Origin: Candidatus Nanoarchaeia archaeon
GTDB taxonomy: Archaea > Nanobdellota > Nanobdellia > Tiddalikarchaeales > Tiddalikarchaeaceae
Length of the DNA: 10,358 nt
Assembly: GCA_028704265.1 (NCBI GenBank)
Contig: JAQVLH010000026.1
Location: 1 to 10,358, forward strand
Direction: 5' to 3'
In this document: positions 1 through 6,028 of the stretch, one piece after another
Layout of the letters: each line of letters opens with the position of its first letter
Numbering within the stretch: position 1 is the first letter of the stretch
Program-made: the position numbers and the translations under genes
The notes under the pieces: model-generated
Seen by the model: only the letters and a program-made list of their open reading frames with translations
What the model was told of the DNA's origin: nothing
Databases searched by the model: none

Positions 1-1
1 A

Positions 2-163
2 GGATTGACTGCATTATTTTTTTTATTATTAACAGGAATTCTTCAATTTACTAATAGGAAATTATGGACAAAAGTGCCATTCAAATGGCATGTAAGATTA
101 GGAATAATTTCAATAATTTTTGGATTAATGCATGGATTACTAGCAATATTATCTTATTTATAA
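2..163 (+). CDS. C-terminal fragment of a heme-type integral membrane protein (5' end outside window)
   Basis: The frame is open from the window edge to a TAA at 161-163 and gives 53 residues. It contains two hydrophobic helices (residues about 2-15 and 33-53) joined by a short basic loop with W22, K24 and W29. The second helix carries H30 and H44, exactly thirteen residues apart, in the setting W-H-x2-L-G and G-x2-H-G. A pair of histidines with this spacing on one helix is the b-type heme ligand pattern of ferric reductase-like, DUF4405-like and cytochrome b-type domains, so an electron-transfer membrane protein is the best guess. The start and most of the protein are missing, so the family cannot be fixed. 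It ends 7 bases before the stop codon of the next gene, with which it converges. Confidence 0.7.
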   Translation, partial: GLTALFFLLLTGILQFTNRKLWTKVPFKWHVRLGIISIIFGLMHGLLAILSYL

Positions 164-170
164 AAATTAA

Positions 171-1673
171 TTATTTTTTATCTGATTGGCCGTAATATTT
201 TTTCATCTGATAAGGCTTAATTGAAATTATAACCCCATTTGGAAGAGCAGCAACCATTCTTGGAGGAGAATAAATATACTCTTTAGGTTTCCATTTTTTT
301 TTAAGATGAACAACCTCAAAATTTGCATTCTGCAAAGGTTTCAAATCCCCTTTTAAGTTAACAAGATGGGCAAAATTATTGTTAACATCATGAGTTATTA
401 TTTGCTCAAGCTCATAAAAATCCTCCCTTACTTTGAAATTATTAGGAATAAAAACTTCCTGAATTTTTTTAGGAGTATATTGAGTAAAAACATTCTTGAA
501 TTTTTCAGGAGAATCAAGAATCTCTTTAGATACTGGAATATATAAAATATTTTTTTTATTATCAAGCAAACCATGATAAGTTTTAAAAGTCGTTCTATTA
601 AATTCGTGCTCTAACCTTTTTTTATTTTTATTAAAAAAATGATTTATGTTTGGCATTTGCTCAAAGCCAACTGCATCATATCCTCCATAAAATTGCCTTG
701 AAAATGATTGGCTAATAATATCATCCGAATATTTATTGAACCATTCAAGAACTAAAGGATTATATATTGATTTTTGGCTAAGCATTGCCGCATCAGATTC
801 GCATCTAAAAAAAGTGTACTCTCTTCTTTTATGAGGCTCATGATTTTTAAAATTATTTTCTATATCCACATTTCCTAATATTAAAGGAGTAATACTTTTT
901 CTTACAGTTTTTCTTAAATCTGAATTTTTTGGATTAAGAATATTGCTGAAATTAAAAGGGTCAAATAATCCTCCCACTGTATTAATATCCTTTCCTCTTG
1001 GATCGTCAAGCACTGTACGATTATTTGTCAAATTATCATTTTCTAATGCATGAATAAATGATAAAACTACATGCGAAAAAAAATTATTTCTTTCAAATTC
1101 TCCTTTTGATTTTGCAACAAGGTCTAAAGGATTCGTTGAAGTAAACTCATAAGTATCAGGTATATCAGGAAGGTTATCCCTAGTTCCTATAAATTGCTTT
1201 CCAAATAAAATATACTTATCTCCATTTTTTCCTTTAATTTCACCATTATAACCATAACCTATAGATTTAAGCTTGTCAATTTTTATTGGTTCAAGTATTT
1301 TTTCAAGCCGTTTATTCTTCATTGTATTATCTGGATGTTTTATTAAATCAACAATCCAATCAATAGCTAAAGACTCTTTTTCAGGCATTGAATCAATTCC
1401 TTGGCCCATGCTTTTTCTTATTTGAGATTCATCATATTGCTGAAATGTTGAAAATAATGAAACAGTTGGTGAATAATAAAACAAGTCATTGCCTTTTTGC
1501 ATCGAAAAGCAATAAAAAAGTGTGTATCTTCTTTTGTAAAAATTATTCATTTTCAAATCAAAACGTGAAGGAATTATTCTCGGATAATCCGCATTATTCA
1601 TAATTTTAAGTTCAGAAGTAAGTCCAGTAATATCAAGAACTTGGCCATAAGTAAGCTCATTATAATTCATCAT
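171..1673 (-). CDS. Unknown 500-aa protein with an internal duplicated segment
   Basis: I do not recognise this protein. It is long, soluble-looking, rich in Asn, Lys, Phe and Tyr, and has no signal peptide or membrane helix. Two segments resemble each other: residues 47-85 begin K-R-R-Y-T-x-F-x-C-x-S and residues 282-320 begin K-R-R-E-Y-T-x-F-x-C-x-S. Both continue to Y-[SN]-P-x-V, then F, Y and a closing Ile about 30-35 residues on. This suggests an ancient duplication of a domain. The last 40 residues are basic and proline-containing (K-W-K-P-K-E-Y, then S-P-P-R). Two ATGs stand in tandem at the start; the first was taken. A TATA box 28-35 bases upstream gives the gene its own promoter, so it is probably not cotranscribed with the exchanger gene 79 bases upstream. 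It converges tightly with the heme-type fragment. Confidence 0.85.
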   Translation of the reverse strand: MMNYNELTYGQVLDITGLTSELKIMNNADYPRIIPSRFDLKMNNFYKRRYTLFYCFSMQKGNDLFYYSPTVSLFSTFQQYDESQIRKSMGQGIDSMPEKESLAIDWIVDLIKHPDNTMKNKRLEKILEPIKIDKLKSIGYGYNGEIKGKNGDKYILFGKQFIGTRDNLPDIPDTYEFTSTNPLDLVAKSKGEFERNNFFSHVVLSFIHALENDNLTNNRTVLDDPRGKDINTVGGLFDPFNFSNILNPKNSDLRKTVRKSITPLILGNVDIENNFKNHEPHKRREYTFFRCESDAAMLSQKSIYNPLVLEWFNKYSDDIISQSFSRQFYGGYDAVGFEQMPNINHFFNKNKKRLEHEFNRTTFKTYHGLLDNKKNILYIPVSKEILDSPEKFKNVFTQYTPKKIQEVFIPNNFKVREDFYELEQIITHDVNNNFAHLVNLKGDLKPLQNANFEVVHLKKKWKPKEYIYSPPRMVAALPNGVIISIKPYQMKKYYGQSDKK

Positions 1674-1700
1674 AGTAAGATATTCTTATAATTCATTTTA

Positions 1701-1708
1701 TTTATAAA
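1701..1708 (-). promoter_or_regulatory. TATA box of the 500-aa unknown gene
   Basis: The palindromic octamer TTTATAAA lies with its centre about 32 bases before the ATG at 1673. This fits an archaeal TATA box with a start site a few bases before the ATG, so the transcript would have almost no leader. Confidence 0.55.
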
Positions 1709-1752
1709 TTTTTAGTATAAATTATTTTATCCTTAATTAAAAATTATTATCA

Positions 1753-2688
1753 TTATCTATGTATATAGAATTCTACTGCTAAAAATATTATATAAAAAAT
1801 TAATAATATTATTCCTTCTTTTTTTGTTAATAATTTTTCAGTATTAATAAAAATGGTTACTATTACTCCTGCAAAAAACATTGCAAAACCAGTAACATAA
1901 GTTATCATAGGGTCAAAAGAAAAAGGGCTGATTAAAGCCATGATTCCTACTAAAATAGTGCAATCAGTTATCACTGTACCTAAAATATCTCCTAAAGCAA
2001 GTTCATCACGTTTATTTCTTATAGCTTTTAATGAAAATATTAATTCAGGCAAGCAACTGCCTATAGAAATTACAGTTAAACCAATAAGAACTTCAGGTAA
2101 TCCAAGCCCGTTTGCTAAAATTACTCCATATTTAATAGTATAATGGGCGCTTATAATTAATAAAGCTAAACTAAAAATTAAAAACAATAAATTTTTTATA
2201 AAAAATTTTGGAGTTACAGAGTATTCCTTTTTTTTAAAAAGATTAGATGAAGATGATAATGAAAAAAAGAAAGAAAGCCCAGCCACTATTAATATTACTC
2301 CTTCAAGTCTTGAATAATAGCCATCTAATCCTGAAAGCACTGGAAAAAATAATAATGCAAGATAAAACATATCTTTTTTTAATAATTTAGTTTTAACAGA
2401 AATTCCAGTGCCCGAAGCTATTGCTGCTATACCAAAAACTAATGCTAAATCAGCAACATTTGAACCAATAAGAGTTCCTAAACCAAGCTGAGGCTCTCCA
2501 TTAATTGCTGAAAGAATAGAAATTGTTCCTTCAGGCAATGCTGATATTAAAGCAACTATAAAAAAACTTATAATAAATTCTGAAATATGAAGTTTTCTTG
2601 CCACAATTTTAGAATATTTAATAGCATATTCTGCACTTTTAGTTAATAATAATAAGAAAATAAAAAGGAAAATTAGGTTTTCTATCAT
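1753..2688 (-). CDS. CaCA-family Na+/Ca2+ exchanger-like cation antiporter
   Basis: This 311-aa protein is almost entirely hydrophobic helices and has the two inverted alpha-repeats of the Ca2+/cation antiporter family. Repeat 1 has S49-A-L-P-E53 and then G75-S-N-V-A-D80. Repeat 2 has G210-S-C-L-P-E215 and then G237-T-V-I-T-D242. The Glu-to-Ser/Thr spacing is 23 residues in both, as in the archaeal NCX_Mj exchanger (E54/S77 and E213/S236, from memory). A charged loop around residues 145-160 links the halves. The protein would sit in the cytoplasmic membrane and exchange Ca2+ or a related cation for Na+, H+ or K+. The binding site is not standard: the usual G-T-S before P-E is S-A in repeat 1 and S-C in repeat 2, and both repeats have Asp at the residue-81/240 position. 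The exact ions are therefore uncertain. It is transcribed divergently from the ferritin-VIT gene. Confidence 0.9.
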   Translation of the reverse strand: MIENLIFLFIFLLLLTKSAEYAIKYSKIVARKLHISEFIISFFIVALISALPEGTISILSAINGEPQLGLGTLIGSNVADLALVFGIAAIASGTGISVKTKLLKKDMFYLALLFFPVLSGLDGYYSRLEGVILIVAGLSFFFSLSSSSNLFKKKEYSVTPKFFIKNLLFLIFSLALLIISAHYTIKYGVILANGLGLPEVLIGLTVISIGSCLPELIFSLKAIRNKRDELALGDILGTVITDCTILVGIMALISPFSFDPMITYVTGFAMFFAGVIVTIFINTEKLLTKKEGIILLIFYIIFLAVEFYIHR

Positions 2689-2707
2689 ACATTAATCACT
2701 ATAAAAA

Positions 2708-2716
2708 ATATTTATT
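2708..2716 (-). promoter_or_regulatory. Possible TATA box of the cation exchanger gene
   Basis: On the minus strand the sequence AATAAATAT is centred about 24 bases before the ATG at 2688, in the 113-base divergent spacer. It is a weaker match than the other TATA boxes of the window, and a T-rich stretch beside it could serve instead. Confidence 0.35.
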
Positions 2717-2772
2717 CAATATACATTTAAAACATTTTCTAAACACTATTATCTTTTTATTGAAAGAAATAC

Positions 2773-2780
2773 TTTAAAAT
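2773..2780 (+). promoter_or_regulatory. TATA box of the ferritin-VIT gene
   Basis: TTTAAAAT is centred 26 bases before the ATG at 2802, with a purine-rich stretch just upstream (GAAAGAAAT, 2762-2770) that would act as the BRE. Transcription would begin at or next to the A of the ATG, giving a leaderless message. Confidence 0.65.
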
Positions 2781-2801
2781 TTAACAAGTCTTATTTTTAT
2801 C

Positions 2802-3692
2802 ATGCAAAATAATAAACTAAGCCAAAATTTTAAGCAAAATATTATTATTTCTCAAAAAAATGAAATTACAGAATATCATATTTATAAAAAATTATCAGAA
2901 ATGACTAAGAATGCAGAAAATAAAAAAGTTTTATTTAATATTTCAAAAGATGAATTAGAACATTATGATACTTTTAAAAAATATTCAAAAATTGAAGTTA
3001 AACCTTTCAGGTTTAAAATATTTTTTTATATAATGCTTGCTAAAATTTTAGGATTAACTTTCAGCTTAAAATTAATGGAGAAAGGAGAAGCTAAAGCTCA
3101 AATAAATTATGAAAAAATTATTCAGTCATTGCAGGAATCAAAAAAAATAATGGGTGATGAGCAAAAACACGAATCTGAATTAATTAATATGATTAGTGAA
3201 GAAAAATTAAATTATGCAGGCTCAATAGTGCTAGGATTAAATGATGCATTAGTTGAAATTACAAGCACAATAGCAGGAATTACTTTTACTATGCAGAATT
3301 CAAAATTAATTGCAACAACAGGATTAATAATGGGAATTGCTGCATCATTGTCAATGGCTGCTTCTGAATACTTGTCAACAAAGACTGGTGAAGAAAAGAA
3401 ATCAAAAAAGAACCCAATAACAGCATTATTATACACTGGAATATCTTACATATTAGCAGTAATATTAATAGTACTTCCTTATTTTATATTTAGCAATGTT
3501 TACATTGCACTTGCTGTAATGCTATTAACTGCCCTTACAATAATATTCTTATTTACATTTTATATCTCAGTTGCCAAAGATGTTTCATTTAAAAAAAGAT
3601 TTTTAGAAATGGCAGGAGTAAGCATGGGAATAGCAATATTTACCTTCTTAATAGGAATAGTTGTAAGAACAGTATTTGGAATAGAAATATAA
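2802..3692 (+). CDS. Ferritin-like domain fused to VIT1/CCC1 iron transporter (MbfA-like)
   Basis: The 296-aa protein has two parts. Residues 1-130 form a helical ferritin-like domain with di-iron-type residues: E21/E24, E51-x2-H54, E94 and E120-x2-H123. Residues about 137-296 form a VIT1/CCC1 transporter domain starting with G-L-N-D148-A-L-V-E, followed by G-I-A-A-S-L-S-M185-A-A-S-E-Y, and ending in membrane helices at about 207-229, 233-255 and 272-293. D148 and M185 fit the conserved Asp and Met of the plant VIT1 metal path. Membrane-bound ferritins of this architecture (MbfA in rhizobia) oxidise Fe2+ and export iron, so iron detoxification or efflux at the cytoplasmic membrane is the likely role; manganese is possible. 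The start is fixed by the TATA box 26 bases upstream. Its neighbour across the divergent spacer is another cation transporter. Confidence 0.92.
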   Translation: MQNNKLSQNFKQNIIISQKNEITEYHIYKKLSEMTKNAENKKVLFNISKDELEHYDTFKKYSKIEVKPFRFKIFFYIMLAKILGLTFSLKLMEKGEAKAQINYEKIIQSLQESKKIMGDEQKHESELINMISEEKLNYAGSIVLGLNDALVEITSTIAGITFTMQNSKLIATTGLIMGIAASLSMAASEYLSTKTGEEKKSKKNPITALLYTGISYILAVILIVLPYFIFSNVYIALAVMLLTALTIIFLFTFYISVAKDVSFKKRFLEMAGVSMGIAIFTFLIGIVVRTVFGIEI

Positions 3693-3716
3693 AATTAAAT
3701 TAATAAAAAAAAATAA

Positions 3717-3740
3717 GAATAAAACATTTCTGTTTTATTC
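3717..3740. terminator. Bidirectional hairpin terminator between convergent genes
   Basis: A perfect 10-bp inverted repeat (GAATAAAACA, loop TTTC, TGTTTTATTC) sits in the 42-base gap between the ferritin-VIT gene and the lipoprotein gene and includes the lipoprotein stop codon (3735-3737). For minus-strand transcripts the stem is followed by a run of U (the A-run at about 3705-3713). For plus-strand transcripts there is no such run after the stem. Many archaeal terminators depend mainly on U-runs, so the hairpin may also act by protecting the 3' end. Confidence 0.5.
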
Positions 3741-4439
3741 ATTATTCATAAGAACATTTATTTTGTTCAAAGCTAATAGGTTTAACTCTTCAATTGTTTC
3801 AGGATTAAAACTGCCTTCATCTCCCCAAACATAAGTGTTAACCCAATACTTGTCAATGTAAAAGAACTGATTATATTGAAATTGTTCATTAGTTACGCCA
3901 TCAACTGTTTCATTATACCTTACTGCATAATTAACTGAATTAGTTCCTAACTTCTTACCACTAACTAAATAAATATCATAATCATCATCCATTATTGGAA
4001 TGCCTTCATACCATGATTCATTCATTATAGTAAATCTCTTTTTAACACCTTCAGGTGAATAAACAGAAACAATGAAATCAACTCCATAATTTTCATTAAT
4101 TGATTCATATTTATATTCACTTTGAGCACTTCCTACATATCCCAAATCTTCCATAGTATAATTTACACCATTAATAGTTCCAACCAAATAAGATAATTCA
4201 GAGGATTCAGAACTAGAATTAATTAACATATAACCTACAGGTAAATCTGCAAGGCCTAAAATAATATCATCTGATGTTAATTCAGCGCAACTTCTATTTT
4301 CAACAGTTATTAAACCGTAGTTAGTAACATTTCTAAATTGAATATTATTTTCACATTCAGTCCAATTAGTATAAATACTACTAGAAGTACATCCTGCTAA
4401 AAATATTAAACTTAATAATAAAAAATAATTTTTATTCAT
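3735..4439 (-). CDS. Predicted surface lipoprotein, function unknown, rich in N-glycosylation sequons
   Basis: The 234-aa product opens with a lipoprotein signal peptide: M-N-K-N, a hydrophobic core (residues 6-14) and the lipobox L14-A-G-C17, with Cys17 as the lipidated residue. The mature part would be anchored on the outside of the membrane. Two further cysteines, C29 and C51, could form a disulfide. There are seven N-x-S/T sequons (N25, N37, N48, N74, N93, N140, N176), which fits archaeal surface glycosylation. A segment A-D-L-P-V-G-Y (64-70), followed by a Ser/Glu-rich stretch, resembles motifs I have seen in other archaeal exported proteins, but I cannot name a family. The C-terminal third is rich in Tyr, Asn and Trp and looks like beta structure. 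A TATA box 26 bases upstream fixes the start. No partner gene is obvious. Confidence 0.85.
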   Translation of the reverse strand: MNKNYFLLLSLIFLAGCTSSSIYTNWTECENNIQFRNVTNYGLITVENRSCAELTSDDIILGLADLPVGYMLINSSSESSELSYLVGTINGVNYTMEDLGYVGSAQSEYKYESINENYGVDFIVSVYSPEGVKKRFTIMNESWYEGIPIMDDDYDIYLVSGKKLGTNSVNYAVRYNETVDGVTNEQFQYNQFFYIDKYWVNTYVWGDEGSFNPETIEELNLLALNKINVLMNNE

Positions 4440-4460
4440 AAGCTAATAACATTTAGAATG

Positions 4461-4468
4461 TTTATAAA
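4461..4468 (-). promoter_or_regulatory. TATA box of the lipoprotein gene
   Basis: TTTATAAA is centred about 26 bases before the ATG at 4439, so a leaderless transcript is predicted. It lies in the 160-base divergent spacer (4440-4599) shared with the deaminase gene. The rest of that spacer is plain AT-rich sequence with one GC-richer spot (GGGCACG, 4491-4497) and no repeat that I can see. Confidence 0.65.
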
Positions 4469-4569
4469 ACTAACTTATAAAAATTTTTTTGGGCACGTTA
4501 ATATGTTATTTATTTTCATTAATTTATTTGCTTAATTTTAATCTTATTTTGTATAATTAAAATAAAATG

Positions 4570-4578
4570 TTTATAAAA
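4570..4578 (+). promoter_or_regulatory. TATA box of the deaminase gene, overlapping a false upstream start
   Basis: TTTATAAAA is centred 26 bases before the ATG at 4600. It directly follows an in-frame ATG at 4567 that would be upstream of the transcription start, so that ATG is very unlikely to be used. Confidence 0.65.
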
Positions 4579-4599
4579 TACTTTATTATTATTATCTTT

Positions 4600-5085
4600 A
4601 TGAATTTTTTAAAAAATGCTGAAGAAAAAGCAGCGATTGAATATTTAATGAAAGCCGCAGATATAGCACTAAATGCTACTTGTGAAAGGTCAAAATGCGG
4701 CTCGATAATAGTCAAAGATAATGAAATAATAGGCAGGGGTTATAATAGTCCGGCAGGAGAACTTGAAAGCCAACGAAGATGCAATTATTCCAAGGATGAG
4801 TATCACAAAAAAGTCACTGACAAAACCTGCTGCGTTCACGCAGAACAAAGAGCAATAATGAACGCATTAAGAAATAATCCTGATAAATTAAAAGGCTCAA
4901 GATTATATTTCATTCGACTTGACGAGAATGACAAACCTTCAAGAGCAGGAAAGCCCTACTGCACAATATGCAGCAAGATGGCATTAGATTCAGGCATTAA
5001 AGAGTTCGTATTATGGCACGAAGAAGGAGTATGCGTTTACAGCACGGAAGAATATAATTTATTATCCTACAAATATAATGATTAA
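4600..5085 (+). CDS. Deoxycytidylate (dCMP) deaminase-like zinc enzyme
   Basis: The 161-aa protein has the zinc signature of the cytidine/deoxycytidylate deaminase fold. H80-A-E82 supplies a zinc ligand and the catalytic glutamate, and P119-Y-C121-x2-C124 supplies the two cysteine ligands. The N-terminal helix, the S-K-C-G-S-I-I-V strand and G-R-G-Y-N-S-P also fit the family. dCMP deaminase converts dCMP to dUMP for thymidylate synthesis in the cytoplasm. Length and the 20-residue insert before H-A-E (with C61, C77, C78) favour the dCMP class over short cytidine deaminases, but substrate cannot be proved by eye; a free-base or riboflavin-pathway deaminase is possible. An in-frame ATG at 4567 would add eleven hydrophobic residues, but it overlaps the TATA box, so 4600 was chosen. 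By eye, base use looks less AT-rich than in its neighbours. Confidence 0.9.
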   Translation: MNFLKNAEEKAAIEYLMKAADIALNATCERSKCGSIIVKDNEIIGRGYNSPAGELESQRRCNYSKDEYHKKVTDKTCCVHAEQRAIMNALRNNPDKLKGSRLYFIRLDENDKPSRAGKPYCTICSKMALDSGIKEFVLWHEEGVCVYSTEEYNLLSYKYND

Positions 5086-5092
5086 TCAATAA

Positions 5093-5100
5093 TTTTTTTT
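5093..5100 (+). terminator. U-run terminator after the deaminase gene
   Basis: Eight consecutive T lie 8 bases after the TAA at 5083-5085 and precede the next promoter. Runs like this are enough to terminate archaeal RNA polymerase. No stable hairpin precedes it. Confidence 0.45.
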
Positions 5101-5125
5101 AAAATTCGTATACTATCGATTAAAT

Positions 5126-5132
5126 TTTATAT
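5126..5132 (+). promoter_or_regulatory. TATA box of the 66-aa gene
   Basis: TTTATAT is centred about 28 bases before the ATG at 5157, the same spacing as at the other genes of the window. It is the main support for the short downstream reading frame being expressed. Confidence 0.5.
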
Positions 5133-5156
5133 GTATTAATGAAATGTTAAATAAAT

Positions 5157-5357
5157 ATGATAAATGAAACTACTTTAAATGAAATACTTGAAGTTGAGAT
5201 TATTTCTAGAAAGGAATATGTTCCTTCAGATTATAACCTCAACCATGAAATTGATTTAAACATATATTTTATGATTTGCGGAGCTACAGAAAAAGAAAAA
5301 CTTATTTTTAATGAAAAAAATTATGAATTTATAAAATTATATCAAGGATTAAATTAA
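5157..5357 (+). CDS. Small acidic protein of 66 aa, function unknown
   Basis: I do not recognise it. The 66 residues are rich in Glu, Asn, Ile and Tyr and net acidic, with one cysteine (C41) in I-C-G. There is no membrane helix, signal peptide or clear DNA-binding motif. The first 20 residues could form an amphipathic helix; the region around residues 31-51 looks like two short strands. Support for a real gene is a well-placed TATA box and a U-run closing the preceding gene. Its stop codon overlaps the stop of the convergent guanylate-kinase-like gene in the palindrome TTAA (5354-5357), so the two coding regions abut with no spacer. Confidence 0.6.
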   Translation: MINETTLNEILEVEIISRKEYVPSDYNLNHEIDLNIYFMICGATEKEKLIFNEKNYEFIKLYQGLN

Positions 5358-6028
5358 TTTTTTTCCATTATATCAATAAATTGCTTAATTTCACTAGAGT
5401 AATTCTCTGCGCATTTTTGAGAAGACATTAGTTTTTGGTTTATCAAATATTTCCATTCAGGAGTTTTAGAGTGAATAAAATAATCGCAACTTCCAATAAA
5501 CTCGTATTCAGAAATTGCATTTTTAGCCCTCACTAAAGCATTTTTTTCATCACCATTTCTGGCATAAATATTAGAAAAAACTACTGGGTCATAATCTAAT
5601 TTTATAACCTCATGAATACTATTTAATTCTCTTGGTGAAAAAAATATTTTTTTAAATTTGATATCATAATCAGAGACAGCGATGCATTTATCTTTCAAAT
5701 CATTAATTAGCAAATAATGCAAATCTTTAATAATAATATTGCAAGAATCAAAACAATTATCAATGTCTTTAATGCCTATTGCCTGCAAATTTCCATGGAC
5801 ATTTGCTTTAGTATAAATATCAGAATCTAAAGTTTTGATGTATTCTTCATTTTTAAAATAATAATCAAGACCATCAATTTCATTTATTCTTTTGTTTCTG
5901 CTAGTATACATTAAAAAATTAGTGTTAATTTTTTTATTTGAAATTATTTCACTTATTGATTTTATAAAAGGGGATTTTCCTGTTCCAGATGGACCTATGA
6001 GTGCATAAAAATATTTTGATTCTTTCAT
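5354..6028 (-). CDS. Guanylate kinase-like nucleoside monophosphate kinase
   Basis: The 224-aa protein follows the guanylate kinase plan. A Walker A loop G12-P-S-G-T-G-K18-S19 binds ATP phosphates. The GMP-binding region Y-T42-S-R44-x2-R47-x2-E50-x-D-G53-x-D55-Y56-x-F matches the family pattern T-[TS]-R-x2-R-x-G-E-x2-G-x-D-Y-x-F. Next comes V77-H78-G79-N80, as in the family V-x-G-N-x-Y-G, and a lid region with R157-N-G-D-E161, R167, E174 and D182-Y183. Guanylate kinase makes GDP from GMP in the cytoplasm. Deviations are P20 after the P-loop and L-Q-A-I-G instead of the usual Y-G-T after G-N, so specificity could have shifted. Classical guanylate kinases are uncommon in archaea, so acquisition from bacteria is possible. 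Its ATG overlaps the stop of the upstream gene (ATGA), indicating one operon. Confidence 0.82.
   Translation of the reverse strand: MKESKYFYALIGPSGTGKSPFIKSISEIISNKKINTNFLMYTSRNKRINEIDGLDYYFKNEEYIKTLDSDIYTKANVHGNLQAIGIKDIDNCFDSCNIIIKDLHYLLINDLKDKCIAVSDYDIKFKKIFFSPRELNSIHEVIKLDYDPVVFSNIYARNGDEKNALVRAKNAISEYEFIGSCDYFIHSKTPEWKYLINQKLMSSQKCAENYSSEIKQFIDIMEKN

Noticed and set aside
75..90. Inverted repeat TGCCAT-TCAA-ATGGCA
   Set aside because: It lies inside the coding sequence of the membrane protein fragment, has only a 6-bp stem and has no U-run; probably chance.
1388..1603. Plus-strand 71-codon reading frame
   Set aside because: Antisense shadow within the 500-aa gene, with no properly spaced TATA box and no recognisable motif.
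1940..2143. Plus-strand 67-codon reading frame
   Set aside because: Opposite strand of the conserved exchanger repeat 2; explained by that gene.
3212..3436. Minus-strand 74-codon reading frame
   Set aside because: Shadow of the highly conserved start of the VIT domain.
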